From contig JADFYS010000104.1 in assembly GCA_015232955.1 (NCBI GenBank), forward strand, positions 1 to 7,040: a stretch of DNA of 7,040 bases, written 5' to 3'. Numbering within the stretch: position 1 is the first letter of the stretch; each line of letters opens with the position of its first letter. The notes under the pieces were generated by a model. It was not told where the DNA came from. It did no database searches and saw only the letters and a list, made by a program, of their open reading frames with translations. Of the stretch, positions 1 to 5,922 are shown piece by piece. The position numbers and the translations under genes were made by a program. This DNA is from Gammaproteobacteria bacterium (lineage in GTDB: Bacteria; Pseudomonadota; Gammaproteobacteria; Thiohalomonadales; Thiohalomonadaceae).

Positions 1-807
1 CGTTTTTCAGTAATGACCGGATCTCTGGCGCGACTTCACCGCGCCCTGATTCAGTTTATGCTCAACCTCCATGGTGAGGAGCACGGCTATCGTGAGTGTT
101 ATGTCCCCTATCTGGTCAATGCGGAGAGTTTGCGTGGGACGGGTCAGCTGCCAAAGTTTGCAGAAGATCTCTTTGCGGTGCAGAGCGGTGGCGACCAACC
201 CTACTACCTGATCCCCACTGCCGAAGTCCCGGTGACCAATCTGGTGCGTGAGACGATCATTGAGGCAGAGGAGATGCCGCTGCGCTGGGTTGCCCACACC
301 CCCTGTTTTCGCAGTGAAGCGGGGTCTCACGGCAGAGATACCCGAGGGATGATTCGCCAGCACCAGTTTGAGAAGGTGGAGATGGTACAGATTGTCCCCC
401 CCGGAGCGTCGATGGCGGCTCTTGAGGCGTTGACCGGCCATGCTGAGCAGGTGTTACAGCGGTTGCAACTCCCTTACCGCGTGATGGCTCTCTGTGCCGG
501 TGATGTCGGTTTCTCCTCTTGTAAAACCTATGATCTTGAAGTGTGGCTTCCGGGACAGGCGTGCTATCGCGAGATCTCCTCCTGCTCCAGTTTTGGTGAT
601 TTTCAGGCGCGACGGATGATGGCTCGCTGGCGTAATCCCGATAGCGGAAAACCGGAACTGGTGCACACCCTGAACGGTTCTGGGCTTGCGGTTGGACGGA
701 CTCTGGTGGCGGTGATGGAAAACTACCAGCAGGCGGATGGATCAATCACCGTCCCTGAAGCGCTTCGCCCCTATATGGGAGGGGTGGAAGTGGTGACCCT
801 GGCTTAG
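1..807 (+). CDS. serS: Seryl-tRNA synthetase, C-terminal catalytic part (5' end outside window)
   Basis: Cytoplasmic class II aminoacyl-tRNA synthetase that charges tRNA(Ser) and tRNA(Sec) with serine. The frame is open from base 1 and ends at TAG 805-807, giving 268 residues. The N-terminal tRNA-binding coiled coil and about 160-170 residues lie upstream of the window; the ATG at base 13 is internal (the frame reads RFSVMTGSLARLHRAL, matching the middle of E. coli SerRS). Visible family landmarks are the TGQLPKF and IPTAEVP segments, motif 2 (FRSEAGSHGRDTRGMIRQHQ, then FEKVEM), the serine/ATP-site stretch CKTYDLEVW, REISSCS with DFQARRM, and motif 3 (GSGLAVGRTLVAVMENYQ). The end, VPEALRPYMGG, is the usual SerRS terminus, so the 3' end is complete. 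No damaged catalytic motif is seen. Its stop overlaps that of the convergent darP gene. The family match is unambiguous. Confidence 0.98.
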   Translation, partial: RFSVMTGSLARLHRALIQFMLNLHGEEHGYRECYVPYLVNAESLRGTGQLPKFAEDLFAVQSGGDQPYYLIPTAEVPVTNLVRETIIEAEEMPLRWVAHTPCFRSEAGSHGRDTRGMIRQHQFEKVEMVQIVPPGASMAALEALTGHAEQVLQRLQLPYRVMALCAGDVGFSSCKTYDLEVWLPGQACYREISSCSSFGDFQARRMMARWRNPDSGKPELVHTLNGSGLAVGRTLVAVMENYQQADGSITVPEALRPYMGGVEVVTLA

Positions 808-1364
808 GACAGGGTCTTTTCCGGACGATTTAGATTGGCAAGAGCGGCTTGGTTGAGATAACGAAAGAGCTGACGGAACGCCTTGGGTGGTTTTCCTGAT
901 TTCGACTCTGCATGGCAGTTGCGGATCAGTTGTCGCAACTGCTGGGCGTCTAGCTGCGGTTGTTGCTGTAACAGTTGAGCGAGCGCAGGATCCCCCTCAG
1001 CCAGAAGATGGTCACGCCAGCGCTCGATGGTGTGGAGGCGACCATTGGCGAGTTGTGACTGGCGTTCGATCTGCTCCAGTCGCTCTTTAAGCGGTTCGGG
1101 ATCGACCTCCCGCATCAATTTACCGATAAACTGGCGGTGCCGCTTTTTTGCGCTACGCGAGGTGATGCGCCGATCATCGAGGATCGCCTGCTCCACCGGA
1201 GCGGGAAGAGAGAAGGAGAGGATCTCCTCGGTCGATAGCTGACACAAGGTCACCCCGAGCTGCTGCTGAGCCTCACTCTCCCGCTTGCGGGCGCTCTTGC
1301 TCGGGGGTTCAGCAAGCGGATCCTCATCCATACCGTCGCCCTCTATGGGCGATCTTCTGCTCAC
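804..1364 (-). CDS. darP: Ribosome maturation protein DarP (YjgA, DUF615 family)
   Basis: Known role of the family: a small basic helical protein that binds late 50S precursors and promotes peptidyl-transferase-centre maturation. The product is 186 residues from the GTG at 1364 (E. coli DarP is about 183). Recognisable segments are KKRHRQFIGKLMR (73-85), the helix around RWRDHLLAEGD (115-125), LRQLIRN (143-149) and GKPPKAFRQLFRYL (157-170), all with direct counterparts in E. coli YjgA. The GTG start overlaps the HPr stop as GTGA and has GGAG seven bases upstream. An ATG at 1331 (residue 12) has AGAGGG with a seven-base spacer and is an equally good start, giving 175 residues; the extra 11 residues are not conserved. 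It is the last gene of the PTS-Ntr line. Its TAA (804-806) overlaps the serS stop on the other strand, leaving no space for a terminator between the genes. Confidence 0.93.
   Translation of the reverse strand: MSRRSPIEGDGMDEDPLAEPPSKSARKRESEAQQQLGVTLCQLSTEEILSFSLPAPVEQAILDDRRITSRSAKKRHRQFIGKLMREVDPEPLKERLEQIERQSQLANGRLHTIERWRDHLLAEGDPALAQLLQQQPQLDAQQLRQLIRNCHAESKSGKPPKAFRQLFRYLNQAALANLNRPEKTLS
1339..1344 (-). promoter_or_regulatory. Shine-Dalgarno for the alternative darP ATG at 1331
   Basis: On the - strand AGAGGG is followed by seven bases and then ATG (1331-1329), in frame with darP. This makes the internal ATG a serious rival to the upstream GTG at 1364. Both could be used; the sequence alone does not decide. 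Confidence 0.4.
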
Positions 1365-1657
1365 TCTCCCTCTCCAAAGCGGTTATCTAAGAGGCGTTGC
1401 AGTGCATCGAGAAGATCAGCGGCGTCTGGTCCGATGATCTCTACGCCAATGCTAGAACCGCAGGTGGCAGCAAGCATCATCACCCCCATAATACTTTTGC
1501 CATTGACCTGACGCTGGTTGCGGCTAATGGTGATTCGACTCTCAAACTGTTTACAGAGGTTTACCAGTTTTGCCGCGGCCCGGGCGTGGAGACCGAGGCG
1601 GTTGATCACCTGCAGTTGGGTGGTGATCTCTCGTGGTTGCAGCTGCTCTGTTGTCAC
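1361..1657 (-). CDS. ptsH: HPr/NPr-family PTS phosphocarrier protein
   Basis: Small cytoplasmic phosphocarrier that takes phosphate from enzyme I (or EI-Ntr) on a His and passes it to EIIA proteins. It has 98 residues, about ten more than usual because of an N-terminal extension. The active-site segment NRLGLHARAAAKLV puts the phosphorylated His at residue 24. The regulatory segment GKSIMGVMMLAA puts the HPr-kinase target Ser at residue 55; both are shifted by 9 from the classic His15/Ser46 numbering. The Pro usual after HAR is Ala here. The start is GTG at 1657, overlapping the EIIA stop as GTGA, with no strong Shine-Dalgarno, so coupled translation is likely. The stop overlaps the darP GTG. 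The name is a matter of choice: the context (rpoN-ptsN-hprK-rapZ) fits NPr (ptsO/npr), but the retained Ser is HPr-like. With hprK two genes upstream, Ser phosphorylation is plausible (inference). Confidence 0.95.
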   Translation of the reverse strand: MTTEQLQPREITTQLQVINRLGLHARAAAKLVNLCKQFESRITISRNQRQVNGKSIMGVMMLAATCGSSIGVEIIGPDAADLLDALQRLLDNRFGEGE

Positions 1658-2070
1658 CCCTTCACTCTCGGCTGACAGATGTCTCGGTTGCAGTGGATGA
1701 TCCCGTCTCTCCCCCCCTGCAGGGCGCAGAGGGTGAGTTGTGACAGTGGTGAGTCGGCATAGTTAAAAATTTTGAGGAGCATCGGCAGGTTGAGACCTGA
1801 AATAATTTCAAACCGTTGTGATGGGAGGAGGCGGCAGGCGGTATTGCTCGGAGTGGAGCCGTAGATGTCGGTAAGAATGAGCACCCCGTCACTACAGTCA
1901 CTCTGCTTCAGAAAGTGTAGCAGCTGGGTCATGATCTCATCGCTGGTATCGGTGGGGGCGACAGAGATCACCAAGGTCTCAAGTGGGGTGCTACCAAAGG
2001 TCTCGGTCGCCATCTGTAACATATTTTCGCCCACCTTGTTGTGGGTGATGAGGATGAGGGTGACGCTCAT
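1654..2070 (-). CDS. PTS mannose/fructose-family EIIA protein, stand-alone
   Basis: Homologue of the EIIA domain of the mannose PTS (ManX N-terminal part), here a single 138-residue domain. His10 in LILITHN is the expected phosphorylated residue and Asp68 in LTDIYGSTPSN (66-76) is the conserved partner. SGLNLPMLLK (91-100) matches the family segment at the end of the fold. No EIIB, EIIC or EIID is linked to it, so it is probably a phosphate-accepting regulator rather than part of a permease (inference from context). Such lone EIIA-Man genes are known beside HPr in beta- and gammaproteobacterial PTS-Ntr loci. ATG 2070 overlaps the rapZ TGA as ATGA, and its own TGA overlaps the GTG of the HPr gene, indicating tight coupling. 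GGGAG lies 11 bases before the ATG, a rather distant Shine-Dalgarno. Confidence 0.92.
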   Translation of the reverse strand: MSVTLILITHNKVGENMLQMATETFGSTPLETLVISVAPTDTSDEIMTQLLHFLKQSDCSDGVLILTDIYGSTPSNTACRLLPSQRFEIISGLNLPMLLKIFNYADSPLSQLTLCALQGGRDGIIHCNRDICQPRVKG

Positions 2071-2933
2071 GAGTGGTTCAGCTCCCGGTGGCGCTTATGG
2101 CTGGTGAAGCTGCCGAGATTAAAGTGGTGAAAGAGCTGCTCAGTGATATAGACCGAACGGTGTTGCCCCCCGGTGCAGCCGATGGCCACGGTGAGATAAC
2201 TGCGCTGATCATTCTGAAAGTGTGGAATCCACTGCTCTAGAAATGTGGTGATATCGGCGATCATCTTGTTCACCATCTCCTCCTGCTCCAAAAATCGGGC
2301 GACGGCGCTATCGGTACCGTTGAGGGGACGAAGATCGGGAATCCAGTGCGGGTTGGGCAGTGCGCGAACATCAAAGACAAAATCGGCATCGACAGGGATC
2401 CCGAACTTAAAGCCGAAGGACTCAAAGAGAAGGGCGATCTCCCCCTCATCACGGACGCCGGCATGGCGTTGAACCCGTTTCCGCAGCTGATGGATGTGGC
2501 TGTCACTGCTATCGATCACCAGACTGGCGTGTTTGGCCAGCGGCCGCAGGAGCTCTCTTTCAGCGGTAATCGCCTCAATTAGAACCCCTTTCTGTCGGCT
2601 AAGCGGATGACGGCGTCTAGTCTCGCTAAATCGTTTCCCCAGTACCTTGTCACTGGCGTCGAGAAAGATCAACTCGCTGCGGATCGCCTCCCGTTCAAGG
2701 GTGGTGATGATGGGTGAAAAGGGTTCACCCCCCTGACTGCAGATGGTACGCGCATCAATACCGATGGCCGTTTTTTGGGTATGTTCAGAGCACTGCGTCT
2801 CCAGCTCATCCATTAACGCGGGGAGGAGGTTGACTGGCAGGTTATCCACACAGTAAAAACCGAGATCTTCCAGCGCATGGAGGGCAATGCTTTTTCCTGA
2901 GCCGGAGGTACCGCTGACTATAATTAGCTGCAT
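2067..2933 (-). CDS. rapZ: RapZ/YvcJ family nucleotide-binding regulator
   Basis: In E. coli RapZ binds small RNAs GlmY/GlmZ and guides RNase E, controlling glucosamine-6-phosphate synthase; elsewhere the family (YvcJ) is a nucleotide-binding regulator. The 288 residues match the usual length of about 284. The N-terminal domain has a P-loop GTSGSGKS (8-15), DNLP (30-33), a Walker B-like LIFLDA (87-92) and RRRHPLS (106-112). The C-terminal domain has FGFKFGIPVDADFVFDVR (173-190), NPHW (194-197) and GCTGGQHRS (252-260), the conserved ligand-binding segment. The E. coli C-terminal basic cluster (KRK near the end) is not kept; the protein ends RHRELNHS, so RNA binding need not be conserved. ATG 2933 lies inside the end of hprK (10-base overlap) with only a poor Shine-Dalgarno, so translation probably depends on hprK. 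Confidence 0.96.
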   Translation of the reverse strand: MQLIIVSGTSGSGKSIALHALEDLGFYCVDNLPVNLLPALMDELETQCSEHTQKTAIGIDARTICSQGGEPFSPIITTLEREAIRSELIFLDASDKVLGKRFSETRRRHPLSRQKGVLIEAITAERELLRPLAKHASLVIDSSDSHIHQLRKRVQRHAGVRDEGEIALLFESFGFKFGIPVDADFVFDVRALPNPHWIPDLRPLNGTDSAVARFLEQEEMVNKMIADITTFLEQWIPHFQNDQRSYLTVAIGCTGGQHRSVYITEQLFHHFNLGSFTSHKRHRELNHS

Positions 2934-3469
2934 GATGGTGATGGGTTCACAGAAGATCGGATAAGAGGGTCAGGGTGCGTCGGGTAGGAGGGCACGCTCG
3001 TCTCTTTCTCATTGTGCCAGCGTTTGACGCACATCTCCAGCAGTTGTGGCGTTATTCGGTGGTGTTGATGGTTGAGGGTGATGGCGGGAAGGGTCTGGTT
3101 GAGGATGGAGATTGGGGTGGCGCTCAGGGTGAGCAGTGGCTCTTCCGCCAACGGCTCTGTGGTGAGATCCACCACAAGGTGGATCGGGTGGCTTGAGATG
3201 GCCGCTTTCGGACCGTAGAGGCGGGCGATATCGAACAGACCGATTCCGTCGATCTGAATTAGGGCGTGCTGTTGTCGCGGCACAGTTCCGATCAGCTGCT
3301 GGTTGCAAAGGGAGAACTCCACCAGATCGTCACTCACCAAGCGGTGGCCGCGATCAATTAGACCGAGAGCGAGTGTACTTTTGCCGATGCCGCTCTCTCC
3401 GCGCAGTAGCACCCCCTGTTGAGCGATCGCGACGAGGGTCGCATGACAGGAGGTGGGGGCAGATGGCAT
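2924..3469 (-). CDS. hprK: Short HPr kinase/phosphorylase-like protein (kinase domain only)
   Basis: HprK phosphorylates and dephosphorylates a Ser of HPr. This product is 181 residues, whereas classical HprK has about 310; the N-terminal domain is absent, and only 35 bases separate it from ptsN. It resembles the short kinase-only form known from Alphaproteobacteria. The kinase domain shows CHATLVAI (His9), a P-loop GESGIGKS (24-31), DRGHRLVSDD (39-48) with the acidic pair, an IGTVP segment and a C-terminal HHRIT (136-140) aligning with the usual PGRN region. The family signature E-x-R-G-x-G reads Q-I-D-G-I-G (72-77), losing both charged residues. A Pro/Ser-rich tail of about 25 residues follows the domain. 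ATG 3469 has no Shine-Dalgarno. An ATG at 3494 with a better upstream AGAGAGGGG is in another frame, and an in-frame TGA (3493-3491) blocks extension. Activity is uncertain; kinase or phosphorylase may be altered. Confidence 0.85.
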   Translation of the reverse strand: MPSAPTSCHATLVAIAQQGVLLRGESGIGKSTLALGLIDRGHRLVSDDLVEFSLCNQQLIGTVPRQQHALIQIDGIGLFDIARLYGPKAAISSHPIHLVVDLTTEPLAEEPLLTLSATPISILNQTLPAITLNHQHHRITPQLLEMCVKRWHNEKETSVPSYPTHPDPLIRSSVNPSPSCS

Positions 3470-3480
3470 CGGGCAGTAGG

Positions 3481-3504
3481 AGAGAGAAGCTCATACCCCT
3501 CTCT
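3481..3504 (-). repeat. Hairpin between ptsN stop and hprK start
   Basis: Directly after the ptsN TAA the - strand transcript can fold into a ten-pair stem: AGAGAGGGGT (3504-3495) with GCTTCTCTCT (3490-3481), including three G-U pairs, and a four-base loop ATGA. No U run follows, so it is not a standard intrinsic terminator. It covers the only Shine-Dalgarno-like sequence before hprK, so it might limit hprK translation or protect the upstream ptsN mRNA end (inference). Confidence 0.5.
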
Positions 3505-3993
3505 TTAAGTGGGGGCTGCTTCGGCCCGTTGGGGTAGCGCTATTGTCTGCTGCTGAACCAGTTCAAATAGCTCTCTGTCACTGCGGCAGGCGCGGATATC
3601 GTTGAGAAATGTCTGATTCCGTAGAAGTTCGGCAATGGTGGCGAGGAGCGAGACATGCTCGTCTGCTGCCGCATCGGGGACGAGAAGCATGATCAGAATA
3701 TCGACAGGCTGATTGTCAATGGCATCAAAGTCGATCCCCTTTTGGAGTGAGAAGAGGAGCACCACCGGTTGCAACAGGTCGGCAATTCTGCCGTGAGGGA
3801 TGGCAACGCCATTACCAAAACCGGTGGTGCCGAGCCGCTCGCGCTCGAAAAGGGCGTCGAAGATGGTGTGGCTATCACCAGTTTGGTACTGGGTTGCAAC
3901 CATTTCACTCATCACCTCCAGTGTCTTTTTTTTGCTCTGTAGAGGTAACTGACAGCGAGTCTGTTCAAGGGTAAAGAGAGTATGTAGTTCCAT
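3505..3993 (-). CDS. ptsN: PTS-Ntr EIIA component (EIIA-Ntr)
   Basis: Regulatory phosphoacceptor of the nitrogen PTS; in other bacteria the unphosphorylated form affects potassium uptake, the stringent response and sigma-54 genes. It has 162 residues, as in E. coli PtsN (163). The active-site segment GNGVAIPHGR puts the phosphorylated His at residue 67. FDAIDNQPVDILIMLLVP (88-105) and RSDRELFELV near the C-terminus match the family. It ends with an alanine-rich tail. The start is ATG 3993, 67 bases after hpf, with only a weak Shine-Dalgarno. No regulatory element was recognised in that 67-base gap. The position after rpoN and hpf is the standard arrangement in Gram-negative bacteria. Confidence 0.97.
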   Translation of the reverse strand: MELHTLFTLEQTRCQLPLQSKKKTLEVMSEMVATQYQTGDSHTIFDALFERERLGTTGFGNGVAIPHGRIADLLQPVVLLFSLQKGIDFDAIDNQPVDILIMLLVPDAAADEHVSLLATIAELLRNQTFLNDIRACRSDRELFELVQQQTIALPQRAEAAPT

Positions 3994-4060
3994 AGCCTAA
4001 TCCAGAAACGGTGTTAGGAGGGGACGGTGAATGGTTGTCATGAATGGCAGTCGTAGCCGG

Positions 4061-4393
4061 TCAGATCAGATCGGCGTGATGCTCTTTGATCGAGCCTTTA
4101 TCGCGATGGTGGTTGGTGACCTTCTCTTTGTGTTTTCCAATCTGGCGATCCAGTTTGTCTGCAAGAGCATCGATAGCGGCATACATATCTTCATGTTCTG
4201 CAGTGGCAAAGAGTTTATTGCCGGTGATATGCATGGTCGCTTCTGCCTTCTGTCGCATCTTCTCGACGGAGAGCACCACATGGACATTAGTGACCTGATC
4301 GAAGTGTCGCTGTAGCCGTTCCAGTTTTTCACCCACATAATCTCTTAGTGGAGGGGTGATATCGATATGGTGTCCGGTCAAATTCAGTTGCAT
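4061..4393 (-). CDS. hpf: Ribosome hibernation promoting factor HPF (short form)
   Basis: Binds the 30S subunit in the tRNA/mRNA channel and promotes inactive ribosome dimers in slow growth. The product has 110 residues, the short HPF class (E. coli 95), without the C-terminal dimerisation domain of long HPF. Conserved features are the start MQLNLTGHHIDITPPLRDYV, VVLSVEK (39-45), and the helix DMYAAIDALADKLDRQIGKHK (69-89), which carries the Asp and Lys/Arg pattern that contacts rRNA. A further 20 or so charged, His-rich residues follow. Short HPF usually works with RMF in Gammaproteobacteria; RMF is not in this window. ATG 4393 has a near-ideal Shine-Dalgarno. The gene follows rpoN by 23 bases, the usual place for it. 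Confidence 0.96.
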   Translation of the reverse strand: MQLNLTGHHIDITPPLRDYVGEKLERLQRHFDQVTNVHVVLSVEKMRQKAEATMHITGNKLFATAEHEDMYAAIDALADKLDRQIGKHKEKVTNHHRDKGSIKEHHADLI

Positions 4394-4399
4394 AAGTCA

Positions 4400-4405
4400 C
4401 TCCTT
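4400..4405 (-). promoter_or_regulatory. Strong Shine-Dalgarno of hpf
   Basis: AAGGAG on the - strand with a six-base spacer to ATG 4393. It is the strongest ribosome binding site in the cluster and suggests hpf is translated at a higher rate than its coupled neighbours (inference). Confidence 0.8.
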
Positions 4406-4416
4406 TCTTGTTGCAG

Positions 4417-5922
4417 TTAAGCCAGGCGTTTGCGTTCATTGGACGGGGGGATTCCCATCGCTTCGCGATACTTGGCTATGGTACGACGGGCAACATTAAT
4501 CCCTCTATCCGAGAGGATGCCCGCAAGTTTATTATCACTGAGCGGCTTCTGGACTGGCTCCGCTGCGATGAGACTCTTCAGCATGGCACGAATGGCGGTG
4601 GATGAACACTCGCCCCCCCCTGAGGTGGCAACATGGCTGGAGAAAAAGTATTTTAATTCAAATATGCCCTGTGGGGTATGCATATATTTTCGGGTGGTGG
4701 TGCGGGAGATGGTCGATTCGTGCATTCCCAGTTCGGTGGCGATGTCAAGGAGCACCATCGGCTTCATCGCCACCTCGCCCTGTTCGAGGAACGCCCGCTG
4801 GTGGGCGACGATGCTCGACGCGACCTTGAGCAGGGTTTCGTTGCGGCTCTGAATCGATTTGATGAACCACTTGGCCTCTTGCAGGTGGCTCTTTAGGGTG
4901 TTGGAGTCTTCACTGCGCACCTGACGGATCAGTCCGGCATAGTGGTTGTTAATGCGTAGTTTGGGGATGGTGTCGCTATTTAGCTCAACACTCCAGCTCT
5001 CTTTACCCCGGGTTACAAAGACATCGGGAACGATATACTGGGTATCGTTATGGCCCAACTGACCAGCTGGACGGGGGTTCAACCCCTGAATGAGGTGAAT
5101 CACCCCCGCCAACGCTTCGTCGCTCAGTTTGAGTCGTCTTTTGAGCTGGGGATAGTCACGGTTGGCCAGTTGCTCAAAATGGAGTTCGAGTAGCCGTTGC
5201 GCTATTTTAAGGTTGTGGGGTGGTGGCTGGAGATGTTTCAACTGTAGTAACAGACTCTCCTGCAGAGTCCGTGCGGCGATGCCGGGGGGGTCAAGGTTCT
5301 GCAGGATATGGAGGACAGTGATGATCTCATCCATCTCCACCTCTGTCCCTTGTGCGTTGAGGCTCTCCTCGAACTCTTCGAGCGGGGTCGTGATAAAGCC
5401 GTCGCGGTTAATGGCATCAATCAGGGTTAGGGCGATGGTGTGATCCCGGGGGGAGAGTTTGACCAGCTGCAACTGCTCGAGGAGAAACTGGGAGAGCGAC
5501 TCCCCCTCTTCATCGGAGTGCTCATAGCTTCCCGAATCATCCTCCTCCCCCTGAGCGGAGGCAGAGGCGCCGGAGATGGGGGTGATGTCATAGATATCAT
5601 CCCAGTTGCTGTCGATGGGGAGTTCATCGGGGATCTGCTCGTTGTCGGCGCCACTGGCAATCTTGTCACTGTCAGAGAGTGGGCTGCTCTGCTCTTCTCT
5701 GGTGGTTTCGGAGCTGCTCGTTGTTGTGTCGTCTCCGTTACGGTCGCTCTCTGCAGAGCCTTCGTTCTCCTCCCCCTCCTCCAGCATCAGGTTGCTGTCC
5801 AGCGCCTGCTGCACCTCCAGCTGTAGTTCAAGAGTAGAGAGCTGCAGCATTTTGATCGCCTGCTGCAGTTGTGGCGTCATGGTCAGCTGCTGGCTGACAC
5901 GAAGTTGAAGTGACTGCTTCAA
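4417..5922 (-). CDS. rpoN: RNA polymerase sigma-54 factor RpoN
   Basis: Sigma factor for -24/-12 promoters that need AAA+ activators. The 501 residues are slightly more than in E. coli (477). Region I is KQSLQLRVSQQLTMTPQLQQ and on to about residue 48, glutamine- and leucine-rich. An acidic linker (about 49-145) is rich in Asp, Glu and Ser. The core-binding region runs to about 350, with LQNLDPPGIAARTLQESLL (207-225). The helix-turn-helix region includes LLDIATELGMHESTISR (391-407) followed by KYMHTPQGIFELKYFFSSHV (412-431). The RpoN box ARRTIAKYRE (478-487) is intact, with Ile for the usual Val. The start is TTG at 5922-5920: it aligns exactly with Met1 of E. coli RpoN and no ATG or GTG occurs in the frame over at least the 75 bases upstream. 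The Shine-Dalgarno is poor. All key regions look functional. Confidence 0.97.
   Translation of the reverse strand: MKQSLQLRVSQQLTMTPQLQQAIKMLQLSTLELQLEVQQALDSNLMLEEGEENEGSAESDRNGDDTTTSSSETTREEQSSPLSDSDKIASGADNEQIPDELPIDSNWDDIYDITPISGASASAQGEEDDSGSYEHSDEEGESLSQFLLEQLQLVKLSPRDHTIALTLIDAINRDGFITTPLEEFEESLNAQGTEVEMDEIITVLHILQNLDPPGIAARTLQESLLLQLKHLQPPPHNLKIAQRLLELHFEQLANRDYPQLKRRLKLSDEALAGVIHLIQGLNPRPAGQLGHNDTQYIVPDVFVTRGKESWSVELNSDTIPKLRINNHYAGLIRQVRSEDSNTLKSHLQEAKWFIKSIQSRNETLLKVASSIVAHQRAFLEQGEVAMKPMVLLDIATELGMHESTISRTTTRKYMHTPQGIFELKYFFSSHVATSGGGECSSTAIRAMLKSLIAAEPVQKPLSDNKLAGILSDRGINVARRTIAKYREAMGIPPSNERKRLA

Noticed and set aside
7..441. 144-codon open frame on the - strand inside serS
   Set aside because: Lies wholly opposite the conserved serS coding sequence and shows no family resemblance.
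257..745. 162-codon open frame on the - strand inside serS
   Set aside because: Antisense to conserved catalytic motifs of serS; the product is low-complexity Pro/Ser/Arg-rich with no recognisable domain, typical of a shadow frame.
757..766. Palindrome GAAGCGCTTC near the serS end
   Set aside because: Within the conserved PEALRPY coding segment, with no T run; best explained as coding sequence.
2270..2506. Small antisense and alternative-frame ORFs within rapZ
   Set aside because: All overlap strongly conserved RapZ sequence and have no ribosome binding site or recognisable product.
4430..4852. 140-codon open frame on the + strand opposite rpoN
   Set aside because: Opposite the DNA-binding part of rpoN, including the helix-turn-helix region, whose protein conservation explains the sequence.
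5440..5826. 128-codon open frame on the + strand opposite the rpoN acidic linker
   Set aside because: The long frame follows from the biased Glu/Asp/Ser codons of the linker; its Val/Leu/Gly-rich product is the expected complement.
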